36,437 nucleotides of DNA from a bacterium (GTDB lineage Bacteria > Bacillota > Clostridia > Christensenellales > Aristaeellaceae): the NCBI GenBank assembly GCA_029009515.1, contig JAQXJZ010000115.1, positions 1 to 36,437 on the forward strand. The letters are read 5' to 3'. Positions 1-6,995 of this stretch are shown in pieces. Under the pieces are notes generated by a model. It saw only the letters and a program-made list of their open reading frames with translations, was not told the DNA's origin and did no database searches. The translations under genes and the position numbers were made by a program. The stretch's first letter is position 1; each line of letters opens with the position of its first letter.

Positions 1-357
1 ACACCCGAAAGCTCCGCTAAACTGTCCGGCTGTTTCAACCTCACCGAAGTGATTGCGCGCCAAACCTGCGCAGGTGTATACGTCACCATCTGCACAGAGC
101 TGGATGCGCCCATGACCATGCATGAGTTCTTCGAAATCAACGATGAATGGGATGTGCTGGACACTGACGGCAGCCGCTGGCCCACCGGCGCAAGCCTGAC
201 CGGCGAGTACATGGACAGCAACGGCGAATCACTGCATGGCGATCTGCCGGAGGATTTTGTGCTTAACGGCCTTCAGTACATGCAGATGATCACCGCTGAT
301 GAACTGCCCGAAACCTTTACCGTGACGGACGGCACGGTGAAGATCGATGTGAAGTAA
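1..357 (+). CDS. C-terminal part of an unidentified protein (5' end outside the window)
   Basis: The frame is open from base 1 and ends at TAA 355-357, so the true start lies upstream; the GTG at 49 has no ribosome binding site and is probably internal. The visible 118 residues are acidic, with Asp/Glu/Thr-rich stretches (for example DTDGSRWPTG and DELPETFTVTDG) and alternating hydrophobic residues at the end (TFTVTDGTVKIDV) that look like closing beta strands. No membrane segment or catalytic motif is visible. It ends 12 bases before a solute-binding lipoprotein gene, so the two are probably co-transcribed. I do not recognise the family. An extracytoplasmic beta-rich domain is possible, but that is inference. 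Confidence 0.6.
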   Translation, partial: TPESSAKLSGCFNLTEVIARQTCAGVYVTICTELDAPMTMHEFFEINDEWDVLDTDGSRWPTGASLTGEYMDSNGESLHGDLPEDFVLNGLQYMQMITADELPETFTVTDGTVKIDVK

Positions 358-369
358 GGTGCGCAACTT

Positions 370-2577
370 ATGAAACGTATATGTCTTGCCATCCTGCTGG
401 TTCTGTCGCTGTTTTCCTGTTCAGGCATGGCTGAATCCTCTTCCCAAATGCTCCTGTGGGATATCACCGCAGACAGCAGCTTCCGGTATGAACAGGCATG
501 GTACGATCCTTTTGCCGATACGCTGAGCGAAATGCAGCGCATCCAGCCGGATGCGGCGGTACTGCGGCTGTACAACGATGACCTGCAGCCCCTCATCGAG
601 GCGGACTTTCTGGCGGATCTTTCCGCAAGCCCGGCCATTGCGCAGGCTGTATCCCGCATGCCGGAGTGGCTTCAGCTGCTGGTCACCACCGATGACGGCC
701 AGATCCTCGCCCTGCCTACCTCGGCCATCGTGCGCCCCTTCTACTGGTATCCGGATGCATGGGAGGCCGCTGGACTGACGGCGGAGGATGTACCGCAGAG
801 CTTTGCGGAACTGCTGGATTTTCTGGATGCGTGGAGCAAAAACAAACCGCATAAGAACGTATGCGTCAGCCGCCTTGTGCGCTGGGACATCGGGGAGGAA
901 AGGCTCGTCTATGTCCACTGGCTCATGAAAACGCTGCTGAAAAGCCACATCGCACAGCAGTACCACGCAGGAGAAACGCTGTCCTTCCAAACACCTGCGT
1001 TCATCGAGCTGGCGGAACATGCCCGAAAAACAGGAATGGCTCTGTATGAAACGGAACCAGGCCAGCAAAAACGCCAAAACATGCTCCAACTGTTCCAGAA
1101 TGACATCAGCGGCGGCGAGCATGCCAACGGCGGCCGTCCATACGGCTTGTCCCATTCCATCCCGCTGCGCCTGACTGCTGATCAGCCGGCGCTGACCGGC
1201 TGCAGTGTGGAAGTGGCCTTCGTGCGCAAGGACAGCCCGTGGCTGGAGGAAGGCATCCGCCTGCTGGAAACCAGACTGGAAAAAATCAACTGGTGGAACC
1301 AGTGCGCCCTGTACATGGATTTTCAGGCGGGCGATTACGCCTACGACAGCAGCCGAACCGGCCGCGTGGACGAGGGCTGGCTGAAGGACTACCGCAGCTA
1401 TGAAGGCAGCTTCGTCACAGCCCCGTCTCCGTTTGCCAGCGCCCGCGACGGTCTTGACCGCAAAGACACCCTGCTGATGCAATTCTGCCGCGGTGACATT
1501 TCTGCCGAAACTTTTGCTCAACAACTGGATGAACTCCTTGAGGCCGCCTTGCAGGCGGCCTCCATTTATGGGATTCTCAAGGGTGAAACCCTTGAGCGGA
1601 GGGTACAGGGAGGCAGCGCCTCCCTGCCGCTCCTATTGCATCCAACCCAAAAAACGGTATACAATAGGCAGGATTCATCTGGAAGGCGGTGCTTTGTTGA
1701 TATGAAGAAAAGCGCACGAATGATGCTGGTCATCTCCATGGCCATATTTGGTACCCTCGCGCCTTTTGTGAGGCGCATTTCCGTCGCCTCGGGCGAATTG
1801 GCGCTGTACCGCGCGGTGATGGCGGCGGTGCTCATCGGCGGCTATCTGCTGGTGACGAAGCAGAAGATTGACCTGCGCAGCATCAAAAAGGAACTGGTGC
1901 TGCTGGTGATTTCCGGCATGGCGATGGGCATGAACTGGATACTGCTGTTTGAAGCCTACCGCTATACCACGGTCTCGGTGGCTACGCTGAGCTATTATTT
2001 TGCGCCGGTCATCGTCACGCTGGCAGCCCCTGTGCTTTTCAAAGAGAAACTGACAAAGAAACAGATCCTCTGCTTTGTGATGTCCACGCTGGGTCTGGTG
2101 CTGGTCATCGGCGTGAGCGGCTTTGGCCAGGGCAGCTCGGATTTGACGGGCATTCTGTTCGGTTTGGGTGCGGCGGTATTGTATGCCACGGTCATTCTGC
2201 TCAACAAGTTCATCAAGGGCGTGGCCGGCATCCAGCGCACTTTTTTGCAGTTCCTTGCCGCCATCCTCATCCTGATTCCGTACGTGGCTTCCACCAGCGG
2301 TGTTACGCTGGGCGGCATGGACGCGGCGGGCTGGGCGTGTCTGCTGGTGGTGGGGCTGATCCACACCGGCATCGCGTATTGCCTGTATTTCTCTGCGCTC
2401 AGGGAAATTCCCGATCAGGAGGCTGCCATCCTCAGCTACATCGATCCGCTGGTGGCGGTGGTGATCTCCGTGACGGTGCTGGGCGAGGGCATCGGCCTTG
2501 CGCAGATCGTCGGCGGCGCGCTGATTCTTGGCTTTACGCTGTGGAATGAAGTGAAGACGGAAAAACGCACGGCTTGA
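370..2577 (+). CDS. Read-through frame: extracellular solute-binding lipoprotein fused in frame to an EamA-family transporter
   Basis: One uninterrupted frame of 735 codons joins two unrelated proteins. Residues 1-395 look like a family-1 ABC sugar-binding protein: signal peptide MKRICLAILLVLSLFSCSG with a lipobox-like LFSC (Cys17), then SBP-like segments such as ALPTSAIVRPFYWYPDAWEAAGLT. Residues 445-735 are a complete 291-residue DMT/EamA transporter with its own ATG at 1702. The joint (about residues 391-444) is encoded by a cluster of perfect hairpins that also carries a promoter-like sequence. The binding protein has no stop codon of its own, which suggests the hairpin element replaced its natural 3' end. 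Topology argues against a working fusion: a lipoprotein domain lies outside, whereas EamA proteins normally start inside. No ABC permease or ATPase gene is adjacent. The start has AGGTG 9 bases upstream of ATG 370. Confidence 0.75.
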   Translation: MKRICLAILLVLSLFSCSGMAESSSQMLLWDITADSSFRYEQAWYDPFADTLSEMQRIQPDAAVLRLYNDDLQPLIEADFLADLSASPAIAQAVSRMPEWLQLLVTTDDGQILALPTSAIVRPFYWYPDAWEAAGLTAEDVPQSFAELLDFLDAWSKNKPHKNVCVSRLVRWDIGEERLVYVHWLMKTLLKSHIAQQYHAGETLSFQTPAFIELAEHARKTGMALYETEPGQQKRQNMLQLFQNDISGGEHANGGRPYGLSHSIPLRLTADQPALTGCSVEVAFVRKDSPWLEEGIRLLETRLEKINWWNQCALYMDFQAGDYAYDSSRTGRVDEGWLKDYRSYEGSFVTAPSPFASARDGLDRKDTLLMQFCRGDISAETFAQQLDELLEAALQAASIYGILKGETLERRVQGGSASLPLLLHPTQKTVYNRQDSSGRRCFVDMKKSARMMLVISMAIFGTLAPFVRRISVASGELALYRAVMAAVLIGGYLLVTKQKIDLRSIKKELVLLVISGMAMGMNWILLFEAYRYTTVSVATLSYYFAPVIVTLAAPVLFKEKLTKKQILCFVMSTLGLVLVIGVSGFGQGSSDLTGILFGLGAAVLYATVILLNKFIKGVAGIQRTFLQFLAAILILIPYVASTSGVTLGGMDAAGWACLLVVGLIHTGIAYCLYFSALREIPDQEAAILSYIDPLVAVVISVTVLGEGIGLAQIVGGALILGFTLWNEVKTEKRTA
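1540..1632 (+). repeat. Cluster of three perfect hairpins (mosaic palindromic repeat, copy A)
   Basis: Three back-to-back inverted repeats, each with perfect 9-bp arms. Hairpin 1: GAGGCCGCC 1540-1548 with GGCGGCCTC 1554-1562. Hairpin 2: CTCAAGGGT 1576-1584 with ACCCTTGAG 1588-1596. Hairpin 3: CAGGGAGGC 1606-1614 with GCCTCCCTG 1618-1626, further enclosed by GAGCGG and CCGCTC. The stretch GGGATTCTCAAGGG...CCTTGAGCGG recurs at 28970-29000 with a different but still paired stem. The element is in frame with the surrounding coding sequence and looks like a REP-like intergenic element at the end of the binding-protein gene. Confidence 0.8.
1636..1665 (+). promoter_or_regulatory. Candidate sigma-A promoter for the EamA gene
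   Basis: TTGCAT (1636-1641), an 18-base spacer, then TACAAT (1660-1665); TATACA at 1658 with a 16-base spacer is an alternative. It lies just after the hairpin cluster and about 37 bases before the EamA ATG, which supports separate expression of the transporter. Confidence 0.55.
1702..2577 (+). CDS. EamA/DMT-family transporter (internal start of the read-through frame)
   Basis: Starting at ATG 1702 this gives a 291-residue membrane protein, the usual size of a drug/metabolite transporter with two EamA repeats and ten helices. The N-terminal MKKSARMMLVISMAIFGTL leads straight into helix 1, and helices alternate with short basic loops (KKELVLLV, KEKLTKKQ). The second repeat contains ILFGLGAAVLYATVILLNK and the late motif FSALREIPDQEAAILSYIDP, which is typical of the family (conserved Pro near helix 9). 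Its role is export or import of a small metabolite; the substrate cannot be told. A promoter-like sequence lies at 1636-1665, but the ribosome binding site is weak (AAGG about 15 bases upstream). Upstream, the frame stays open into the solute-binding protein. Confidence 0.75.
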   Translation: MKKSARMMLVISMAIFGTLAPFVRRISVASGELALYRAVMAAVLIGGYLLVTKQKIDLRSIKKELVLLVISGMAMGMNWILLFEAYRYTTVSVATLSYYFAPVIVTLAAPVLFKEKLTKKQILCFVMSTLGLVLVIGVSGFGQGSSDLTGILFGLGAAVLYATVILLNKFIKGVAGIQRTFLQFLAAILILIPYVASTSGVTLGGMDAAGWACLLVVGLIHTGIAYCLYFSALREIPDQEAAILSYIDPLVAVVISVTVLGEGIGLAQIVGGALILGFTLWNEVKTEKRTA

Positions 2578-2602
2578 AACAAAACAGTGGGTATCGTATA
2601 AT
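2574..2602 (+). promoter_or_regulatory. Sigma-A promoter of the GH20-like gene
   Basis: TTGAAA (2574-2579), a 17-base spacer and a perfect TATAAT (2597-2602). The -35 overlaps the stop codon of the transporter gene. The ATG of the next gene is about 40 bases beyond the expected start site. Confidence 0.8.
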
Positions 2603-2649
2603 AGGGATAACAGATTTCGTTCCATCCAACTGCATAAGGAGGGCTTGAG

Positions 2650-3696
2650 ATGTTTGACCGCACGATTCCCATGCTTGGCTTCCATACCATCCTGTCCAAA
2701 CACGAGTGCGTGGACGCGATGATCCGCCTGATTGAAGAGGGCCTTGCGCCCAATGGCTTCAATACGGTAATCCTGGAAATGCGCTACGCGTTCCGCTGCT
2801 TTCCGGAGTATGCCACCGGCACCGTCACCTATGAGGACGCGGGACGCATCGCCGATGCATGCGAAAAGCACGGCATCCGGCTGGTGCCGCTGCTGCCGTG
2901 CCTGAGCCATCAGTCTGCCGGGCCGAGGGGCAATCCCTATCCGCTGTACAAGGCGCATCCGGAGTTTCTGGAGCAGCAGGGTATTGATCCTGCCATCGAC
3001 TGGCCGGATTTTGCGCTTCACAGCTGGTGCGCGTCCAATGATGACGTGTATCAGTTCATTTTCCCCATGATTGACGAAATGGCTGAGGCCACGCGCTGCC
3101 AAGCATTCCATGTGGGCATGGATGAACTGTTCGACGTGGCCATGTGTCCCAGATGCAAGGGCAAGACGCCTGCCGAGCTGTACGCCCGCACGGTCAAAAT
3201 CCTGCACGATCATCTGGCCGAAAAGGGGCTGGACACTATGATCTGGGGCGACCGCCTGCTGGATGCGCAGAAGATGGGCTACTCCATGTGGGAGGGCGAC
3301 CGGTTTGACATCCATCCCGCCATCCACCGCAAGGATGAGGTGACGCGCGATATCATCATCTGCGACTGGCACTACGAGTGGCACAGCGCGGGCTATCCGT
3401 CCGTGGAGGCGCTGATGAAGGAAGGCTTCTTTGTGGTTCCCTCCTTCTGGCGCGATCCGGCCAATGCCAGCCACTTCTGGCTGCATGCGCTGGAGGCGCA
3501 CTATCTGGGCAAGCGCTACGGCTGGGAAGGAACGCTGGGCGGCATGCTGTGCACCAACTGGCGTTCGCTGGATGACGAAGCCGTGGATAACATGCTGGCT
3601 GAGATGAACGGCGAAGCCCGCGGCGATGCCGCCGGTGCGAATATCGGCCGCGTCATCCGCGAGGTGGCGCCCAAGGGACGCAAATATCACCTTTGA
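2650..3696 (+). CDS. GH20-like glycoside hydrolase (beta-N-acetylhexosaminidase family)
   Basis: A 348-residue protein without signal peptide, so cytoplasmic. The fold looks like the TIM barrel of family-20 glycosidases. Strand ends are followed by family-type motifs, including the catalytic Asp-Glu pair in FHVGMDEL (Asp158-Glu159; most relatives have GGDE), GIRLVPLLPC early in the barrel and DTMIWGDRLLD later. GH20 enzymes remove terminal N-acetylhexosamine by substrate-assisted catalysis. At 348 residues it is close to a bare catalytic domain, lacking the usual N-terminal domain. A CPRCKGKTP segment at about residues 175-183 could bind metal but may be chance. The start is clear: AAGGAGGG at 2636-2643 before ATG 2650, with its own promoter and a terminator after it. 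The exact substrate is unknown. Confidence 0.75.
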   Translation: MFDRTIPMLGFHTILSKHECVDAMIRLIEEGLAPNGFNTVILEMRYAFRCFPEYATGTVTYEDAGRIADACEKHGIRLVPLLPCLSHQSAGPRGNPYPLYKAHPEFLEQQGIDPAIDWPDFALHSWCASNDDVYQFIFPMIDEMAEATRCQAFHVGMDELFDVAMCPRCKGKTPAELYARTVKILHDHLAEKGLDTMIWGDRLLDAQKMGYSMWEGDRFDIHPAIHRKDEVTRDIIICDWHYEWHSAGYPSVEALMKEGFFVVPSFWRDPANASHFWLHALEAHYLGKRYGWEGTLGGMLCTNWRSLDDEAVDNMLAEMNGEARGDAAGANIGRVIREVAPKGRKYHL

Positions 3697-3710
3697 TCAT
3701 TGTGCGTGAA

Positions 3711-3747
3711 AAAAACCCCGAACCCAAGCGGTTCGGGGATTTTTTTG
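3711..3747. terminator. Bidirectional terminator between convergent genes
   Basis: CCCCGAACC (3716-3724) pairs perfectly with GGTTCGGGG (3730-3738) around a 5-base loop. A T-run follows on the plus strand and an A-run precedes it, so it can stop transcription from both sides. Confidence 0.9.
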
Positions 3748-3753
3748 TGCTGC

Positions 3754-4590
3754 TCACAGCTCAAGCAGCTTCCTTGCGTTTTCACCCAGAATATTCTGCT
3801 TTTCCTCATCGCTCAGCGGCAGCGCCCGGATGGCCTGTACGCTGTCCTGCTGATCCGTCCACGGACTGTCCGTGCCAAAGAGAATGCGGTGGCTTCCGAA
3901 CAGGCGTACCATGCGGCAGAAAGCCTCATCGGACAGCAACTGCTGTTCTTTCTCGGTGTAGGTGTTGTCGATGGGCATGATGCGCCCCAGCGAGAACGCA
4001 GTGTCCAGATAGACGCTGGTTCCGCTGAGCAGCTCGCACACCTCGTTCCAGTTGCGCCAGCCGCCCATGTGCGCCAATACCAGCCTGACGGGCCCGGCCT
4101 GCCTGATTGCGCGCAGCGTCATGGCGGGGCTGCAGCGCACCACGCCGGGAAAGCCGATATCATCTCCGGCGTGCATCACCACGGTGAGCCCAAGCTCGCC
4201 TGCGCGCGCAAGAATGCGCACAAAGCGCGGATCGTCAATGTCCACGCCCTGATAAACCGGGTGCAGCTTGATGCCCTTCAGCCCGGAGCGCGCAATGCGG
4301 CCCAGCTCCTCATGCCAGGTTTCGCACTCCGGATGCATGCAGCCGAAGTGGATCATGCCATCCTGACCGTTCAGGCGGATGGAGGAATCGTTCACAGAGG
4401 ACACTTTCAGCGGATTGGTAGCCACGGGCAGCACCACGGACAAATCCACCCCTGCGCGTGCCATGGAGCGGTTCAGCCCGCTGACCGTGCCATCCGAAAA
4501 AGCGGCGGTGTGGCTGGCGGCCTGCAGCTTTTCAACGGCTGCACGGGCGATTTTGTCGGGAAAGGTATGCGTATGAAAATCGATGATCAT
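3754..4590 (-). CDS. Amidohydrolase-family metal-dependent hydrolase (Amidohydrolase_2 type)
   Basis: A 278-residue TIM-barrel hydrolase. The N-terminus MIIDFHTHTFP carries the metal-binding HxH (His6, His8). Further ligand candidates are the His in GIKLHPVYQG, the His in VVMHAGDD, and Asp241 in LFGTDSPW, in the order usual for the ACMSD/'amidohydrolase 2' branch of the superfamily. Members hydrolyse or decarboxylate small carboxylic acids; the substrate cannot be read from sequence. AGGAGG at 4598-4603 sets the ATG at 4590. It is transcribed alone from a promoter at 4615-4643, divergently from the membrane protein gene, and ends at the bidirectional terminator shared with the GH20-like gene. 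Confidence 0.8.
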   Translation of the reverse strand: MIIDFHTHTFPDKIARAAVEKLQAASHTAAFSDGTVSGLNRSMARAGVDLSVVLPVATNPLKVSSVNDSSIRLNGQDGMIHFGCMHPECETWHEELGRIARSGLKGIKLHPVYQGVDIDDPRFVRILARAGELGLTVVMHAGDDIGFPGVVRCSPAMTLRAIRQAGPVRLVLAHMGGWRNWNEVCELLSGTSVYLDTAFSLGRIMPIDNTYTEKEQQLLSDEAFCRMVRLFGSHRILFGTDSPWTDQQDSVQAIRALPLSDEEKQNILGENARKLLEL

Positions 4591-4614
4591 GGTTTCGCCT
4601 CCTGAATGCCTTTC

Positions 4615-4643
4615 AGTATAGCAGGATGCAGCGGCGGACTCAA
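4615..4643 (-). promoter_or_regulatory. Sigma-A promoter of the amidohydrolase gene
   Basis: On the minus strand, TTGAGT (4643-4638), a 17-base spacer and TATACT (4620-4615), about 25 bases before the start codon. Confidence 0.7.
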
Positions 4644-4684
4644 GAGAAAAACTGGCCGGAATGACGGACTTTCGACAAAAACTG

Positions 4685-4693
4685 TGCTATAAT
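4685..4693 (+). promoter_or_regulatory. Extended -10 promoter of the cysteine-rich membrane protein gene
   Basis: TGCTATAAT (4685-4693) is a perfect -10 with the TGn extension; no good -35 lies at the right distance. A transcript starting near 4700 excludes the more upstream in-frame ATG at 4661 as the start of the next gene. Confidence 0.65.
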
Positions 4694-4753
4694 AGTCCGG
4701 TTCGATCGGTATGGAAAGAAGGGGTCGTTATTTCCGCAATCAGGAAAAGTTAC

Positions 4754-5455
4754 ATGCTTCGCTTTGTGGGGCGCAGCGTGGTGCTGGCGGTGTGCGTGTG
4801 GCTGTGCATTGCTTATCCGCAGCAGCTGGACGTGCTGCAGGGATGGGCCTTTTTTCAGAAACCTTCGCTGCTTCATCTGCTCTGGCTGATCTGGGTGGGC
4901 GATATGACGCTGCAGCTGATTCCGGCCAAGAAAAATCTCTCGCTGGGATCCAAAAAGCTGTTTAAGCAGTATTTCCGTCCTGCGCAGATCAAGACGGATC
5001 TGCTCGCGCTCAAGCGCTACATCGTGTCCACCACGCGCGCGGCCTACCGCATCATGCTTTTGTGGGCGGCGCTGATTGCGGTGCTCGGCTTCTGCCATTT
5101 CAGGGGCTGGCTGAGCGATGCGGCGCTGTTCATGACGTCGGTGCTGTTTTATGTGTGCGATCTCATCTGCGTGCTGTTCTGGTGCCCCTTCAGGCTGCTG
5201 CTCAAAAACCGCTGCTGCACCACCTGCCGCATTTTCAACTGGGCTCATGTGATGATGTTCACCCCCATGCTGTTCGTGGGCGGCTTCTACTCCTATAGCC
5301 TGCTGGCGCTTTCGCTGGTGGTGTGGGTGGCATGGGAACTGAGCGTGCTGCTGCATCCAGAACGGTTCTGGTGGCAGTCCAACGAAACATTGCAGTGCGC
5401 CAGCTGCACCGACAAGCTCTGCACGCAGTACTGCCGCAAGCTGCGCCCAAGATAA
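4754..5455 (+). CDS. Multi-pass membrane protein with conserved-looking cysteine clusters
   Basis: The start is placed at ATG 4754 (AGGAAAAG just upstream) because the promoter at 4685-4693 rules out the more upstream ATG. The product has 233 residues. It contains about five or six hydrophobic helices (around VVLAVCVWLCIAY, LLHLLWLIWV, IMLLWAALIAVLGF, ALFMTSVLFYVCDLI, MFTPMLFVGGFYSYSLLAL and VVWVAWELSVLL). Two cysteine groups stand out: NRCCTTCRIFNW in a loop between helices, and CASCTDKLCTQYC at the C-terminus. These could bind a metal or take part in thiol chemistry at the membrane face; that is inference. I have the impression of a family found in other Clostridia but cannot name it. A strong terminator follows immediately. 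Confidence 0.75.
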   Translation: MLRFVGRSVVLAVCVWLCIAYPQQLDVLQGWAFFQKPSLLHLLWLIWVGDMTLQLIPAKKNLSLGSKKLFKQYFRPAQIKTDLLALKRYIVSTTRAAYRIMLLWAALIAVLGFCHFRGWLSDAALFMTSVLFYVCDLICVLFWCPFRLLLKNRCCTTCRIFNWAHVMMFTPMLFVGGFYSYSLLALSLVVWVAWELSVLLHPERFWWQSNETLQCASCTDKLCTQYCRKLRPR

Positions 5456-5458
5456 CCC

Positions 5459-5497
5459 AAAAGTCCGTGATCTCCCCAATGGGATCACGGACTTTTT
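5459..5497. terminator. Bidirectional terminator
   Basis: Perfect 14-bp stem AAAAGTCCGTGATC (5459-5472) with GATCACGGACTTTT (5483-5496) and a T-run on both strands. It serves the membrane protein gene and the convergent small gene at 5511-5840. Confidence 0.9.
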
Positions 5498-5510
5498 GCG
5501 TATGGATGAA

Positions 5511-5840
5511 TCAGCGAAAACGGCTGCGCAGCGCGGTCTGACCAGCGCCGCAGCGCCCGGCGTACAGCGGCCTGCGCAGCGTGCTGCCGGTGCCCACGCC
5601 TGCGGCGCGCAGCACGCCGCGGCCTGCCATGCTTCCCCGGGGACGCACGTATGTGCTCAGCTCGGTGCTCTGGCTGGCGGGCCAGTTCTCCGCAACGGGG
5701 CGGAAGGAATCCGCCGCAGGCTTTGTATGGGCAAAGCGGTTGGAAAAACGAGGCATGGAAAAACTGCGGCGTTCCAGCGCGGGCAGGAGCACCGCTTCGC
5801 TCTTGTGCAGGGCCGGACGCATCCACCATTCATTCTGCAT
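5511..5840 (-). CDS. Small Arg-rich protein divergent from cotJ, probable sporulation gene of unknown function
   Basis: A 109-residue protein starting MQNEWWMRPALHKSE. It has 16 Arg and only six acidic residues, aromatic/Arg pairs (RRSF, RFSNRF) and a Gly/Arg-rich tail ending RSRFR; no signal peptide or membrane segment. I do not recognise the family. Reasons to think it real: a good ribosome binding site (AGGGAG seven bases before ATG 5840), codon use like its neighbours (CTG, CGC, GGC, AGC preferred), a perfect terminator just after the stop, and a sigma-K-like promoter at 5875-5903 that is back to back with the cotJ promoter. An Arg-rich coat or coat-associated protein made in the mother cell is the best guess, as inference from context. 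Confidence 0.7.
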   Translation of the reverse strand: MQNEWWMRPALHKSEAVLLPALERRSFSMPRFSNRFAHTKPAADSFRPVAENWPASQSTELSTYVRPRGSMAGRGVLRAAGVGTGSTLRRPLYAGRCGAGQTALRSRFR

Positions 5841-5874
5841 ACCAACACTCCCTTCCAAATCGGACGTCCTGCTA

Positions 5875-5903
5875 CATGCTATGTCGGCTGCCGCTGTGCG
5901 TGC
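5875..5903 (-). promoter_or_regulatory. Sigma-K-like promoter of the small Arg-rich gene
   Basis: Minus strand: GCAC (5903-5900) and CATAGCATG (5883-5875), with 18 bases from the A of AC to the C of CATA. This is the same geometry as the cotJ, murA and dpaA sites, and its -35 shares the palindrome GTGCAC (5900-5905) with the cotJ promoter. Confidence 0.55.
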
Positions 5904-5930
5904 ACACAACCCGACGGGACACATAGGTTG
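5902..5930 (+). promoter_or_regulatory. Sigma-K-like promoter of the cotJ operon
   Basis: GCACA (5902-5906), 15 bases, CATAGGTTG (5922-5930). This fits AC-N16-CATAnnnTA except the last base. It has the same spacing and nearly the same bases as the sites before murA and dpaA. B. subtilis cotJ is known to be mother-cell expressed (sigma-E). Confidence 0.65.
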
Positions 5931-5980
5931 ATCATGCGGAGTTCATCCGCACCCATCCTCAGAGAAAAGGAAGGATTGGT

Positions 5981-6376
5981 ATGCAGCATCAGCATTCCAA
6001 CTGCCATACCGGCAGCGTTGGTATTGTATACGGCTGTGAGCAGCGCTTTTCGCAGGTGTATCCTGCCCAGGTCGCGCTGCGCAGCGGCACGCTTTTTCCG
6101 GAACTGAACAAACCCATGGCCTGCGCCGCCGCGCCTACGGGCTGTGCGGAGCCCACGCCCCAGCAGGCGTCTGCCTTTGCTGCGTGGGAGATGAGGCTGT
6201 ATCTCAACACCCATCCCAACGACGAAAGCGCGCTGCAGATGTTTGAACAGATCTGCCGCCAAACCCATCAGCCCAACTATGCCTGCACCTTTGCGCCCTG
6301 CGTTCACAATGGCTGCTGGACATGGATTCAGGACCCGTGGCCATGGGAACTGGAAGCAAACGAAGGGAGGGCGTGA
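5981..6376 (+). CDS. CotJA-CotJB fusion, spore coat protein
   Basis: A 131-residue protein in which two normally separate small coat proteins are joined. Residues 13-46 match CotJA (SVGIVYGCEQRFSQVYPAQ, then ALRSGTLFPELNKPM). Residues 66-125 match CotJB (AWEMRLYLNTHPNDESAL near the start, and the hallmark WTWIQDPWPWELEAN at the end). A Cys/Pro/Ala linker of about 20 residues separates them. Eight cysteines are present, which is unusual for the family and suggests cross-linking or metal binding. CotJA, CotJB and CotJC form an inner-coat complex in B. subtilis. AAGGAAGGA at 5967-5975 sets ATG 5981. cotJC starts four bases after the stop, so they form an operon. The frame is intact, so this is not a frameshift artefact within the window. 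Confidence 0.85.
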   Translation: MQHQHSNCHTGSVGIVYGCEQRFSQVYPAQVALRSGTLFPELNKPMACAAAPTGCAEPTPQQASAFAAWEMRLYLNTHPNDESALQMFEQICRQTHQPNYACTFAPCVHNGCWTWIQDPWPWELEANEGRA

Positions 6377-6380
6377 AGCG

Positions 6381-6980
6381 ATGTTTGTCTATGAGAAGAA
6401 ACTGCAGTATCCGGTGCGCATCACGCGCCCGGACGCCCGGATGGCCAAGGCCATCATCAGCCAGTACGGCGGGCCGGACGGCGAGCTGAGCGCATCGCTG
6501 CGTTATCTCAGCCAGCGTTTTTCCATGCCGCACAGGGAGCTCAAAGGGCTGCTGACCGATATCGGCGTGGAGGAACTGGGCCATTTGGAAATTGTGGGCG
6601 CGATGGTTTATCAGCTCACGCGAGGATTGAGCGAAAAGCAGATCAAGCAGGATGGATTTGACGCCTATTTCACCGATCATGCGCAGGGCGTGTATCCGCA
6701 GGCAGCAGCCGGTTTTCCGTATACGGCGGCCACCATCGCGGTCAAGGGCGATCCCATCACCGATCTGCACGAGAATCTGGCGGCCGAGCAGAAGGCGCGC
6801 ACCACCTACGAAAACCTGCTGATTCTGGCGGATGACCCGGATGTGAAGGATGTGCTGCGCTATTTGCGCCAGCGTGAGATTGTGCACTACCAGCGTTTTG
6901 CCGAGGGGCTGGAGATTGTGAAGGATCATCTGAACGAGCGCAACTTCTACGCCTTCAATCCTTCACCGAGTGTAAAGTAA
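6381..6980 (+). CDS. cotJC: Spore coat protein CotJC, manganese catalase family
   Basis: A 199-residue protein, the typical CotJC length. All five ligands of the dinuclear manganese site of manganese catalases are in place: Glu35, Glu65, His68 (VEELGHLE), Glu136 (LAAEQKAR) and His169 (REIVHYQR). The family decomposes hydrogen peroxide, and in spores CotJC sits in the coat with CotJA and CotJB. The start is ATG 6381, preceded by GGGAGGG inside the end of the fusion gene. A strong terminator follows the stop. It is probably transcribed in the mother cell from the sigma-K-like promoter at 5902-5930. Confidence 0.93.
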   Translation: MFVYEKKLQYPVRITRPDARMAKAIISQYGGPDGELSASLRYLSQRFSMPHRELKGLLTDIGVEELGHLEIVGAMVYQLTRGLSEKQIKQDGFDAYFTDHAQGVYPQAAAGFPYTAATIAVKGDPITDLHENLAAEQKARTTYENLLILADDPDVKDVLRYLRQREIVHYQRFAEGLEIVKDHLNERNFYAFNPSPSVK

Positions 6981-6995
6981 TATTCTAATGAAGAA

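Noticed and set aside
1540-1632. CRISPR-like or phase-variable repeat
   Set aside because: The three units are hairpins with different stem sequences, not direct repeats with spacers.
4661-4753. Upstream ATG 4661 as start of the membrane protein
   Set aside because: A perfect extended -10 at 4685-4693 lies downstream of it, and the extra N-terminus is not membrane-like.
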